Positions 9,166 to 17,138 of a stretch of DNA of 64,000 nt are shown piece after piece. The stretch covers positions 310,001 through 374,000 of the forward strand of contig NZ_QORI02000001.1 of assembly GCF_003325755.1 (NCBI RefSeq), read 5' to 3'. A program made the translations under genes and the position numbers. The DNA comes from Pseudomonas sp. SST3. GTDB taxonomy: Bacteria; Pseudomonadota; Gammaproteobacteria; Pseudomonadales; Pseudomonadaceae. The notes below the pieces were generated by a model. It worked only from the letters and a program-made list of their open reading frames with translations. It was not told the origin of the DNA and did no database searches. Each line of letters begins with the position of its first letter. Within the stretch, counting starts at the first letter, position 1.

Positions 9166-10323
9166 CTATCCTCGGCTCGCCGGTTGCAGGCAGTAGTGTT
9201 CGATCATTCCGCGCAACAGCCTCACGGTGGGTTCGATTCTGTCGAGATCCAGATACTCGTCCGGCTGGTGAGCACAGGCGATGTCGCCCGGACCGAGCAC
9301 TAGCGTCTCGCAGCCAAGCTGCTGAAGATAAGGCGCTTCGGTGGAGAAGGCTACCGCCTCGGCAGCATGGCCAGTCAACCGCTCGGCCAGTTTGACCAGT
9401 TCGCTCTCGGCGGGCTGATCGAAGGCCGGCACGCTGGGAAACAACGGCGTCAGATCGATCTTTACCTGATGCCTTTCGGCCACCGGACGCAACCGCAGGG
9501 CGATAACCTCGCGTAATTGCGCCGGTTCCATGCCCGGCAGCGGGCGCAGATCGTACTCCAGCGAGCACTGGCCACAGATCCGGTTGGGATTGTCGCCGCC
9601 GTGGATACAACCCAGGTTGAGGGTCGGCTGTGGAACGTCGAACAACGGGTTGTTGTATTGGTTCTGCCACTCGCGGCGCAGCGTCATCAGCTCGCCCATC
9701 ACGCCATGCATGGCCTCCAGCGCGCTGTGACCGAAATCCGGATTGGAGGAATGGCCGCTTTGCCCATGTATCTCGATGCCCTCCATCATGATCCCCTTGT
9801 GCAGGCGCACCGGCCGCAGCCCCGTCGGCTCACCGATCACCGCAGCGCGCCCAAGCGGCCGGCCCGCCTCGGCCAGCGCGCGAGCGCCGGACATGGAGCT
9901 CTCCTCGTCGCAGGTGGCGAGAATCAGCAGCGGCTGCTTGAACGGCTGATCGAGCAAGGGCAGCACGGCTTCGATGATCAGCGCGAAGAAGCCTTTCATG
10001 TCGCAGCTGCCGAGGCCGTACCAGCGGTCGTCGGCTTCGCGCAGCCGTAGCGGGTCGGCCGTCCACAGTTCGGCGTCGAAGGGCACGGTGTCGCTGTGCC
10101 CCGCCAGCACCAGGCCGCCCGGCCCGGTGCCGTAACTGGCGAGCAGATTGAATTTGCCGGGGGAGATTTCCTGCGTTTCGCAGGCGAAGCCGAGATCGTT
10201 CAGCCAGCTGGCGAGGAGATCGATGACTGGACGATTCGTCTGGTCCCAGTGGGCCTGGGTGCAGCTCACCGAAGGCGCAGCAATAAGTGCGGCAAACTGG
10301 TCTCTGAACGAGGGAATGGGCAC
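9166..10323 (-). CDS. argE: Acetylornithine deacetylase
   Basis: M20-family zinc hydrolase of 385 residues that removes acetyl from N-acetylornithine to give ornithine. Metal-ligand and catalytic positions are visible: His76 in AGHSDTVP, Asp108 in GSCDMKG, Glu140-Glu141 in TCDEESS, and a late His in IACAHQPDEY. The dimerisation (lid) domain lies at about 180-290. It is on the same strand just upstream of argA, consistent with a small arginine biosynthetic group. Related M20 enzymes such as DapE or glutamate carboxypeptidase are alternatives, but the argA neighbour and length fit ArgE best. Confidence 0.94.
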   Translation of the reverse strand: MPIPSFRDQFAALIAAPSVSCTQAHWDQTNRPVIDLLASWLNDLGFACETQEISPGKFNLLASYGTGPGGLVLAGHSDTVPFDAELWTADPLRLREADDRWYGLGSCDMKGFFALIIEAVLPLLDQPFKQPLLILATCDEESSMSGARALAEAGRPLGRAAVIGEPTGLRPVRLHKGIMMEGIEIHGQSGHSSNPDFGHSALEAMHGVMGELMTLRREWQNQYNNPLFDVPQPTLNLGCIHGGDNPNRICGQCSLEYDLRPLPGMEPAQLREVIALRLRPVAERHQVKIDLTPLFPSVPAFDQPAESELVKLAERLTGHAAEAVAFSTEAPYLQQLGCETLVLGPGDIACAHQPDEYLDLDRIEPTVRLLRGMIEHYCLQPASRG

Positions 10324-10374
10324 CGACAGCCTCCTGAAAGACGGGGACGAGGGCGCTCAGTGAAACATGAAACG

Positions 10375-10415
10375 CGCCGCGGCAGTTCTCCCGTTCGGGA
10401 AAAACTGCCGCGGCG
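10375..10415 (-). terminator. Terminator after the phosphate transporter gene
   Basis: A 13-bp stem (bases 10375-10387 with 10403-10415, CGCCGCGGCAGTT) surrounds a loop that itself contains CCCGTTCGGG. On the minus strand it is followed by a T-rich CGCGTTTCATGTTT. It lies just past the stop of the pit gene and before argE. Confidence 0.8.
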
Positions 10416-10435
10416 GTTCGGGATTGGCCGTTACG

Positions 10436-11701
10436 TCAGACGAAGATCGCCCGAAGGATGGTGAAGTACAGCACGGCTAGCGCGGCGCCTACCGGCAAGG
10501 TGATCAGCCAGGACATGAAGATCTTGCCGATCACACCGAGGTTTAGCGCACCGATGCCGCGGGCAAGACCCACGCCCAGCACAGCACCCACCAATGTGTG
10601 GGTGGTGGAAACCGGCAGGCCGATGGCCGAAGCCCCGACCACGGTGCTGGCAGCTGCCAACTCAGCGGCGAAACCACGGCTCGGGGTCAGTTCGGTGATC
10701 TGCTTGCCAATCGTGGCGATGACTTTGTAGCCATAGGTGGCCAGACCGATAACGATACCCACCGCCCCCAGCAGCAGCACCCAGCCGGGCACCGTGGATT
10801 TCGTGCCGATGGCTACGTCAGCACCGCCCTCGAGCACGCCGACGATCGCGGCCAGCGGGCCGACGGCGTTGGCCACGTCGTTGGAGCCGTGAGCGAAGGC
10901 CATGGCACAGGCGGTGAAGATCATCAGCACGGCGAAGACTTTTTCCACACTGGAGAAGTGGAAAGCCCTGTCCGCTTCCACGTCCACCTGGATCCGCCGC
11001 AACAAGAGGATGCCGATCAGCATCACTAGTACGCCCACAGCTACCGCCAGCAGAAAGCTCTGCCCGCCGCTTAGGTCCAGGCCGATGTGCTTGAGTCCTT
11101 TGGAAAGGGTGACCAGGGCGACCATGAAGCCGGTCAGGAACATATACATCGGCACGAAGCGCTTGGCGTTCTGGAAAGGATTATCAGTGTCGATAATCAA
11201 CTTCTGCACGCTGATGAAGATGCCGAAGGCGATAGTCCCGGAGAGCACTGGCGAGACCACCCAGCTCGCCACGATCGGCCCCACCGCATCCCAATGCACG
11301 GCATCCACCGAGATGCCGACCGCGGCAAAGCCGATCACCGCGCCAACGATGGAGTGGGTGGTGGAAACCGGCCAACCTTTGGTGGTGGCAATCAGCAACC
11401 AGGTGCCGGCGGCTAAAAGCGCCGACATCATGCCCAGCACCATCAGGTCTGGCGTGATTAACGCAGCATCGACGATGCCGCTCTTGACCGTTTCGGTCAC
11501 TTCGCCGCCGGCCAGATAGGCGCCGCAGAATTCGAACACCATTGCCACGAAGATGGCTTGCTTGATGGTCAGCGCCTTGGAGCCCACCGAGGTGCCCATG
11601 GCATTGGCCACGTCGTTGGCACCGACACCCCACGCCATGAAAAAGCCGAACGTGCACGCAAGGATCAGGAGTACGAAGCCGTAATCCGCGATAAAAGACA
11701 T
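10436..11701 (-). CDS. pit: PiT-family inorganic phosphate transporter
   Basis: Integral inner-membrane low-affinity phosphate transporter of 421 residues with about ten membrane segments. The duplicated PiT signature is clear: GVGANDVANAMGTSVGS near 26-42 and AHGSNDVANAVGPLA near 270-284. Each half also has VSTTHS/VSTTHT (PVSTTHSIVGAVIG and PVSTTHTLVGAVLG). The DUF47 gene just upstream (11739) is the usual companion of Pit permeases, and the two genes are separated by 37 bp and probably form one operon. A strong hairpin at 10375-10415 ends the transcript. Confidence 0.95.
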   Translation of the reverse strand: MSFIADYGFVLLILACTFGFFMAWGVGANDVANAMGTSVGSKALTIKQAIFVAMVFEFCGAYLAGGEVTETVKSGIVDAALITPDLMVLGMMSALLAAGTWLLIATTKGWPVSTTHSIVGAVIGFAAVGISVDAVHWDAVGPIVASWVVSPVLSGTIAFGIFISVQKLIIDTDNPFQNAKRFVPMYMFLTGFMVALVTLSKGLKHIGLDLSGGQSFLLAVAVGVLVMLIGILLLRRIQVDVEADRAFHFSSVEKVFAVLMIFTACAMAFAHGSNDVANAVGPLAAIVGVLEGGADVAIGTKSTVPGWVLLLGAVGIVIGLATYGYKVIATIGKQITELTPSRGFAAELAAASTVVGASAIGLPVSTTHTLVGAVLGVGLARGIGALNLGVIGKIFMSWLITLPVGAALAVLYFTILRAIFV

Positions 11702-11738
11702 AAAAATTACCTGTTGAAGCCGTAAAGGAAGCCGGCGC

Positions 11739-12416
11739 TTAGCGCGCCAGCAGTTGTTCCAGACGGTTGCCGACGCGCTCGGCGCGGTCAGCGACGTCGC
11801 CTATCCATTCGATGATCTTGTAAAGGAACATCACATCGACCGGCGGCAATTCCTTTTCCAGCCTGAACAGCGCTCGGCGCACCGCGATCTGCATGCGGTC
11901 GGTTTCACGCTCGATTTCGCCTATTTCTTCGACCATGCTTTCAACCAGCGTGGCTTCGCGGCCGCTGAAGCCGGTTTCGAGCAAGGAGTCCAGTTCCTTG
12001 AGCGCCTTCAGCGCCTGGCAGCTGGCATCCACGCTGCGCTGCACGAAGGCCAGCATTTCCGGCTGCATGGCCGGCGGTACGGTCATGCAGCGTCCCAACA
12101 TCAGCCCGGCGATGTCCTTGGCGCGGTTGGCAATTTTGTCCTGTACACTCAGCAGCTCCAGCAGATCCGAGCGCGGCACCGGCAAAAACAGGCTTTGAGG
12201 CAAATGCTGGCGAACGCTTTTCTTGAGCTTGTCGGCCTCGTTTTCCAGTCGGGCCATCTCTTGCTGGATCTGCTCGACGCGCTCCCAATCTTCTGCCGTA
12301 ATCGCCTGGAACAACGGCACCAGGTTTGCGGCACATTCGTGGGACTTGGCCATGTGCTGTTGCATCGGACCGATTGGCGAGCGCCCGAACAAGCTGGCGA
12401 AAGGATTCATTGGCAT
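11739..12416 (-). CDS. DUF47 / PhoU-like partner of Pit transporter
   Basis: Cytoplasmic helical protein of 225 residues in the DUF47 (YkaA, PhoU-like) family. It starts MPMNPFASLFGRSPIGPM, the family N-terminus, hence the start at 12416 rather than the longer TTG frame from 12464. It is rich in charged amphipathic helices (EQIQQEMARLENEADKLKK and EEIGEIERETDRMQ), the PhoU-type metal-binding pattern. DUF47 proteins are found next to pit genes and are thought to regulate the permease; that function is inferred from context here. Confidence 0.9.
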   Translation of the reverse strand: MPMNPFASLFGRSPIGPMQQHMAKSHECAANLVPLFQAITAEDWERVEQIQQEMARLENEADKLKKSVRQHLPQSLFLPVPRSDLLELLSVQDKIANRAKDIAGLMLGRCMTVPPAMQPEMLAFVQRSVDASCQALKALKELDSLLETGFSGREATLVESMVEEIGEIERETDRMQIAVRRALFRLEKELPPVDVMFLYKIIEWIGDVADRAERVGNRLEQLLAR

Positions 12417-12520
12417 AGGGAGCACCCCGATTTCAGAAGGCGGCAAGTATACGGATGACCTCAAAGGGCCGCTACCGCGTGACGTTAGTCACACTTAAAC
12501 ATAGGCATCACGTCGGCATC

Positions 12521-13888
12521 ATGCAGAAAGAAACTGAAATCAAACTGCGCGCCAGTCGCGAAACCCTCGCGGCGCTGCGCGACCACCCGCTGCTGAAAAA
12601 GCGCAACAAGAGCGGCTGGCAGCGGCACGAGCTGTTCAATCAGTATTTCGACACGCCCGAACGCGAACTTGCTCATGCCAAGGTTGCGCTGCGCCTGCGC
12701 CGTGATGGCGAGCAATTCATCCAAACCCTTAAAAGCCGTGGTCAGAGTGTTGCCGGGCTATCCGAGCGCAACGAGTGGGACTGGTACCTGGACAAGGCCA
12801 AGCTGGACCTGAAGAAACTCGACAATGAATGTTGGCCAGCCGCCCTCGCCGAGCTGGACAAAAAAACACTGAAGCCGATCTTCACCACCGATTTCGTGCG
12901 TGAAAAAGCCGAGATCGCCTGGGGGCGCGGTAAGGCTAAGGTGGTCATCGAGGCGGCGCTGGACTTGGGCAAGGTGGTGGTAGGCAAGCAGAGCGAGGAA
13001 ATCTGCGAGCTGGAGCTGGAACTACGTCAGGGCGACCCCGAGGCGCTGCTGGAGCTGGCTGCTGAGCTGGCTGCGGATCTGGCACTGATGCCCTGCGACA
13101 TCAGCAAAGCCGAGCGCGGCTACCGCTTGTACGACGCTGACAGCTATTCATTGACCCTGCCGGCACCCGCGCTCGAGGCGACTATGCCGCTGGATGACGC
13201 CTTTGCCGCGCTGTCTTGGCAGTTGCTGGGGAACAGCCAGCGGCTGGCGGAGCAATACCGCTTCAATGGTCGCTGGAAGCTGCTCGGGGAATGGCTGCAG
13301 CAATTGGTGGAACTGCGCGCCCTGCTCGGCAGCCTCGGTCAGGCTGCACCGCGCGCCACCAGCCGTGAGCTGCGTGAACAGCTCGATGCGCTGATTCAGG
13401 ATTGGCGCCCGCGCATCGAAGCCGGCCAGGACGACGAGAGCATCCGCCAGTCCACACCCAGTGATTTCGCTGCAGAGCTGGCCCAGCCGCGCTGGGGCCT
13501 GTTCTCGCTGAAAGCCTCGCTGTGGCTGTTACAGCGTGGCTGGACGGTCGGTCGCAACAACCGCGGTAACCGCCAGGGTGCTGCCGAGCTGGGTAACTGG
13601 CTGCCACGTCTGCTGGGCGAGGAAGCCGAGGCGCTGCAGCTGCTGCGCTACCAGCAGCAACCCGAAGACCTCGCCGAGCAGCGCCCACGCATGGAACGGC
13701 TGCTGGTCTGGCTGCATCTGGCCCGCGCCACGCTGGAGCTGCCGGAGGTCGACCGTCTCTATGGTGAACTGGCCAAACTCTATGCACTGGCGCAGCAGCC
13801 GCTGAACGACGAGCTGCTCGATGCTCGCATTGAGCAGGCCCGTACGGTCTGGACGCTGAAGCCCTGGAAGTTGCTGACAAAAAAGTAG
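12521..13888 (+). CDS. CYTH and CHAD domain protein, inorganic triphosphatase YgiF-like
   Basis: Protein of 455 residues. The CYTH tunnel fold occupies about 1-200 and begins with the signature E-x-E-x-K (Glu4, Glu6, Lys8), followed by QYFDTPERELAHAKVALRLRRDG. The rest is a His/charge-rich helical CHAD-like domain (about 225-440). Homologues with this arrangement hydrolyse tripolyphosphate with a divalent metal. Start set at ATG 12521 because the CYTH motif starts there; the frame is open further upstream. It is divergent from the phosphate-transport operon, and a polyphosphate-linked role is consistent with that neighbourhood but not shown. Confidence 0.9.
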   Translation: MQKETEIKLRASRETLAALRDHPLLKKRNKSGWQRHELFNQYFDTPERELAHAKVALRLRRDGEQFIQTLKSRGQSVAGLSERNEWDWYLDKAKLDLKKLDNECWPAALAELDKKTLKPIFTTDFVREKAEIAWGRGKAKVVIEAALDLGKVVVGKQSEEICELELELRQGDPEALLELAAELAADLALMPCDISKAERGYRLYDADSYSLTLPAPALEATMPLDDAFAALSWQLLGNSQRLAEQYRFNGRWKLLGEWLQQLVELRALLGSLGQAAPRATSRELREQLDALIQDWRPRIEAGQDDESIRQSTPSDFAAELAQPRWGLFSLKASLWLLQRGWTVGRNNRGNRQGAAELGNWLPRLLGEEAEALQLLRYQQQPEDLAEQRPRMERLLVWLHLARATLELPEVDRLYGELAKLYALAQQPLNDELLDARIEQARTVWTLKPWKLLTKK

Positions 13889-13950
13889 GCCCAAGCCTCG
13901 AGACTGGTGCGAAGCGTAGGGTGGGGGAAAAGCAGACCCGCGTTGGGTGG

Positions 13951-14054
13951 GCCGGGCGGCGTTCCACTTTAGCCCACCGCTTTAGCGCAAAAACACCCCT
14001 ATTTGCGTATGACCTCTACCCGTCCTCCGACTGGTGGGCTAAAGCCCACCCTAC
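13951..14054. repeat. GTGGGCT palindromic repeat element
   Basis: Bases 13952-13978 read CCGGGCGGCGTTCC-A-CTTTAGCCCACC, nearly identical to 33811-33837. After a spacer, GGTGGGCT (14033-14040) pairs perfectly with AGCCCACC (14043-14050), followed by CTAC. Together this is one composite element of a family also seen at 33803-33897 and, degraded, at 1700-1755. Confidence 0.75.
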
Positions 14055-14091
14055 ATGACGTTCCGATACACCGTGTGGTGTTCTGCCACCG

Positions 14092-14120
14092 CGTGGATGT
14101 AAAAAGCGACATTCACCCTA
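14092..14120. repeat. GTGGATGT / ACATTCAC palindromic repeat
   Basis: A hairpin with arms GTGGATGT and ACATTCAC surrounds AAAAAGCG and ends CCTAC. It is the inverse of the better copy at 16110-16135 (GGTGGATGTCGCTTTTTGCATCCACC) and belongs to a second, related repeat type. Confidence 0.7.
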
Positions 14121-14275
14121 CCGATCTGCTGATTGTCGTAATCGGCGTGTCGGTCAGAGGCGCCGCCATCCGTCGATCGTCACCGACGAGGCCGCAAAGT
14201 TGAAGCCTCCCGGCAGACAGGGCGCGCGTTTCGCGGCAAGCTTGGCTTTCGTCTCTACCATGACCGAAGGGCCCC

Positions 14276-16060
14276 ATGTCCGTGTTGAACTCGCCCACCC
14301 AGGACCGCTTTCTCGACCTCAACGATTTGCTGCGTGATCTCGTCGCCCAGGGGCGACTGCAGCAGGAAACCGCTGAGCAGTGCATGACCCTGAGGCGCAG
14401 CGCAGCGAACAGCCAGCAGCATCCGCTGGAATTTCTCGGCGCACAACAGCTCGACGACCTGACGCGGCCTGGCAAAAAGCTCGATCTGGAAAGCCTGACC
14501 GTCTGGCTCGCCGAGCAGGCCGGACAGCCCTATCTGCGCATCGATCCGCTGAAGATCAATGTCGCCGCGGTCACGCCGCTCATGTCGTATGCGTTCGCCC
14601 AGCGCCACAAGATCCTGGCGGTGGCGGTGGACAGCTCGGCGGTAACCATCGCCAGCAGCCAGCCATTCGTGAAAAGCTGGGAAGCCAACCTGACCCACGT
14701 ACTCAAGCGGCCGATCAAGCGGGTGGTGGCCAACCCGGTCGATCTGCAGCGTTTCACCGTGGAATTCTACCGATTGGCCAAGTCGGTCAGCGGCGCCACG
14801 GCGACGGATCAGAAGGTCAGCGGAGCCGGTAACTTCGAGCAGTTGCTGAACCTCGGCGCCAGCGATCAGGAGCCGGATGCCAACGACTCGCACATCATCA
14901 ACATCGTCGACTGGCTGTTCCAGTACGCCTTCGATCAGCGCGCCAGTGACATTCACATCGAGCCACGACGCGAACAGGGCACAGTGCGTTTTCGCATCGA
15001 TGGCGTGCTGCACAACGTCTACCAATTCCCGCCCCAGGTGGCGATGGCGGTGGTCAGCCGGTTGAAGACGCTGGGGCGAATGAACGTCGCGGAAAAGCGC
15101 AAACCGCAGGATGGCCGGGTCAAGACCAAAACTCCGGAAGGCGGCGAGGTGGAGCTGCGCCTGTCGACCCTGCCGACTGCCTTCGGCGAAAAAATGGTGA
15201 TGCGAATCTTCGATCCGGAAGTGCTGCTCAAGGGTTTCGATCAGCTGGGCTTTTCCGCCGAGGACCTGCGTCGCTGGCAGACCATGACCGGCCAGCCCAA
15301 CGGCATCATCCTGGTCACTGGCCCCACCGGCTCGGGCAAGACCACTACGCTCTACACCACACTCAAGCAGCTGGCGACGCCCGAAGTGAACGTCTGCACC
15401 ATTGAAGACCCGATCGAGATGATCGAAGGCGCCTTCAACCAGATGCAGGTGCAGCACAACATCGACCTGACCTTCGCCAGCGGCGTGCGCGCGCTGATGC
15501 GTCAGGACCCGGACATCATCATGGTCGGTGAGATTCGTGACCTGGAGACCGCAGAGATGGCGATCCAGGCGGCGCTGACCGGGCACCTGGTGCTGTCTAC
15601 CCTGCACACCAACGATGCGCCGAGTGCCATCACACGATTACTGGAACTGGGCGTACCGCACTACCTGCTGCGCGCGACGCTACTCGGCGTGATGGCGCAG
15701 CGTCTGGTGCGTACCCTCTGCCCGCATTGCAAAGCGCCGGTGCAGCTGGATGCTGATGACTGGCAGGCGCTGACCAAGCCCTGGAACGCCCCGCTACCAG
15801 GCAATGCGCAACAGGCCGTGGGCTGCATCGAATGCCGCGACACCGGCTATCGCGGACGCGCCGGTGTCTACGAAATCATGCTGCTCAATGACGCGATCAA
15901 GCCACTGATCACCGCCGACACCGATCTCATCGCCCTGCGCCGCCAAGCCTTCAAGGACGGCATGCACAGCCTGCGCCTGTCCGGCGCGCAGAAGATCGCG
16001 GCGGGGCTGACCACGCTGGAAGAAGTGCTGCGCGTGACGCCGCAAAGCGAGCAGAAATAG
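14276..16060 (+). CDS. GspE/PilB-family secretion ATPase (orphan)
   Basis: Type II/IV secretion-type AAA+ ATPase of 594 residues. The N-terminal MshEN/GspE-N region covers about 60-180. The core has DIHIEP near 223, Walker A GPTGSGKTT at about 349-357, the Asp box CTIEDPIEM, Walker B-like DPDIIMVGEIRD, and the His box TGHLVLSTLHTND. A zinc finger is formed by Cys482/Cys485 (CPHC) and Cys517/Cys520 (CIEC). No pseudopilin, secretin or inner-membrane partner gene lies nearby, so its machine is encoded elsewhere or it is an orphan paralogue. The same gene follows the CYTH gene in P. aeruginosa. Confidence 0.93.
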   Translation: MSVLNSPTQDRFLDLNDLLRDLVAQGRLQQETAEQCMTLRRSAANSQQHPLEFLGAQQLDDLTRPGKKLDLESLTVWLAEQAGQPYLRIDPLKINVAAVTPLMSYAFAQRHKILAVAVDSSAVTIASSQPFVKSWEANLTHVLKRPIKRVVANPVDLQRFTVEFYRLAKSVSGATATDQKVSGAGNFEQLLNLGASDQEPDANDSHIINIVDWLFQYAFDQRASDIHIEPRREQGTVRFRIDGVLHNVYQFPPQVAMAVVSRLKTLGRMNVAEKRKPQDGRVKTKTPEGGEVELRLSTLPTAFGEKMVMRIFDPEVLLKGFDQLGFSAEDLRRWQTMTGQPNGIILVTGPTGSGKTTTLYTTLKQLATPEVNVCTIEDPIEMIEGAFNQMQVQHNIDLTFASGVRALMRQDPDIIMVGEIRDLETAEMAIQAALTGHLVLSTLHTNDAPSAITRLLELGVPHYLLRATLLGVMAQRLVRTLCPHCKAPVQLDADDWQALTKPWNAPLPGNAQQAVGCIECRDTGYRGRAGVYEIMLLNDAIKPLITADTDLIALRRQAFKDGMHSLRLSGAQKIAAGLTTLEEVLRVTPQSEQK

Positions 16061-16066
16061 GCCGGG

Positions 16067-16101
16067 CTGGACGCTGGACGCTGGACGCTGGACGCTGGAC
16101 G
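16067..16101. repeat. Five tandem copies of the 7-mer CTGGACG
   Basis: Perfect tandem repeat directly after the secretion ATPase stop codon, period 7, five copies. It is non-coding and likely slippage-prone; copy number could vary between strains. Confidence 0.9.
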
Positions 16102-16109
16102 AATCATGG

Positions 16110-16176
16110 GGTGGATGTCGCTTTTTGCATCCACCAGACATCGCCCGGTGGATCGATAAAGCGTGATCCACCCTAC
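16110..16176. repeat. Two adjacent GGTGGAT hairpin repeats
   Basis: First hairpin: GGTGGATG (16110-16117) with CATCCACC (16128-16135) around a T-rich loop. Second: GGTGGATC (16147-16154) with GATCCACC (16165-16172), followed by CTAC. They lie between the secretion ATPase and the convergent L,D-transpeptidase gene and may serve as a bidirectional transcript end. Confidence 0.75.
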
Positions 16177-16220
16177 TCCAGACGATGCTGTGTTCGCGAC
16201 CCCACCTGCTTACCGTAAAG

Positions 16221-16928
16221 TCAGCCCTGCCGCGCCGCCAGTATCCCCGCCACGCGCGCAGGCTCGCAGTTCAGATAAGCCGAGGACTGCAGCCACTGCT
16301 GATCCGGGTACCAGGAAAACATGAACTGCCCGCCTTTCAGACTATCGACCACCATACGCGCCACCTCCGGCCGCACCGCGGGGCAACCCTGGCTGCGGCC
16401 GATGCGGCCCTGAGTCGCAATCCAGGCGGGATTCACATAATCGGCCGGATGGATGACGATCGCCCGCTCACGAGCCAGATCGTTAATGCCGGGCTCGAGG
16501 CCATCCATGCGCAACGAGTAGCCGTGCTTGCCGCTGTAGCTCTCGGCGGTACGGAACAGACCGATGCTCGACTGATGACTGCCCAGCACGTTGGAAAAGC
16601 GCGTGGCGAGGTTATCGCCGGACTTCATCCCGTGGGCGACAAACTCCTTCAGCAACAATCGACGCTGTCTCAGGTCAAAGATCCAGAGGCGACGCTCCGA
16701 CGACGGCAACGAAAAGTCGATCACCGCCAACCGCTGTGCGGGGCTGGCGCCGTTGTTGACGGCACATTGCATGGCCGCTACCGCGTGCGTGAGCACTTCG
16801 GGATTCAGCGCCGGAGCTAGAGGGGACAGGTCGTCTACGATCGGCTGGTAGGTAGGGTTGGCCGCCAGTAGCGGCGTTGACAGGAAAAGGCCTGCCACGA
16901 GACAAAGGCGTCGGAACGAAACCATCAT
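16221..16928 (-). CDS. Exported L,D-transpeptidase-fold protein (YkuD_2 type)
   Basis: Secreted protein of 235 residues with a signal peptide at about 1-23 (hydrophobic core VAGLFLSTPLLA, then AN). The catalytic motif of murein L,D-transpeptidase catalytic-domain proteins is seen in AIVIHPADYV (His160) and GRSQGCPAVRP (Cys182). It would act on peptidoglycan in the periplasm, but the substrate reaction of this subfamily is less well known than for YcbB-type enzymes. The start at 16928 gives GAGG 12 bp upstream; a second ATG follows at once. A strong hairpin (16947-16981) lies in its leader. It is divergent from a second, larger L,D-transpeptidase gene. Confidence 0.88.
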   Translation of the reverse strand: MMVSFRRLCLVAGLFLSTPLLAANPTYQPIVDDLSPLAPALNPEVLTHAVAAMQCAVNNGASPAQRLAVIDFSLPSSERRLWIFDLRQRRLLLKEFVAHGMKSGDNLATRFSNVLGSHQSSIGLFRTAESYSGKHGYSLRMDGLEPGINDLARERAIVIHPADYVNPAWIATQGRIGRSQGCPAVRPEVARMVVDSLKGGQFMFSWYPDQQWLQSSAYLNCEPARVAGILAARQG

Positions 16929-16946
16929 GTGTAGATATACCTCACA

Positions 16947-16981
16947 GACGCCAAGGCCGAACGTCCCTTTCGGCTGGCGTC
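16947..16981 (-). promoter_or_regulatory. Leader hairpin upstream of the L,D-transpeptidase gene
   Basis: GACGCCA (16947-16953) pairs with TGGCGTC (16975-16981), and inside it GCCGA (16956-16960) pairs with TCGGC (16970-16974). On the minus strand it ends about 5 bases before the GAGG ribosome-binding site of the gene at 16928, so it could influence translation. On the plus strand it is followed by TTT only. Confidence 0.5.
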
Positions 16982-17138
16982 TTTACTCGCTGCAGACCCG
17001 AGCGGGCTCAGCGAAACAGGTCAGACGAGAGCCAAGGGGCTCCCACTTCGTCTGACAGATCATTTTGTAGTGGCCCGGAAGGGTCTGGTTTTCCCAGAAG
17101 CCGCAACGGATCAGCGGCGGAGTCTAGCAGTCGGTGGG

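Larger units (their letters stand above)
13889..14275. other. Non-coding spacer with several palindromic repeats
   Basis: No credible gene is seen in these 387 bp. The space is largely made of repeats described separately: a CGGGCGGCGTTCC segment near 13953, a perfect hairpin at 14033-14050, and a GTGGATG/CATTCAC hairpin at 14092-14115. Confidence 0.7.

Noticed and set aside
16067..16176. Possible CRISPR array
   Set aside because: The tandem 7-mers have no spacers and the neighbouring hairpins are only two, with no cas genes nearby.
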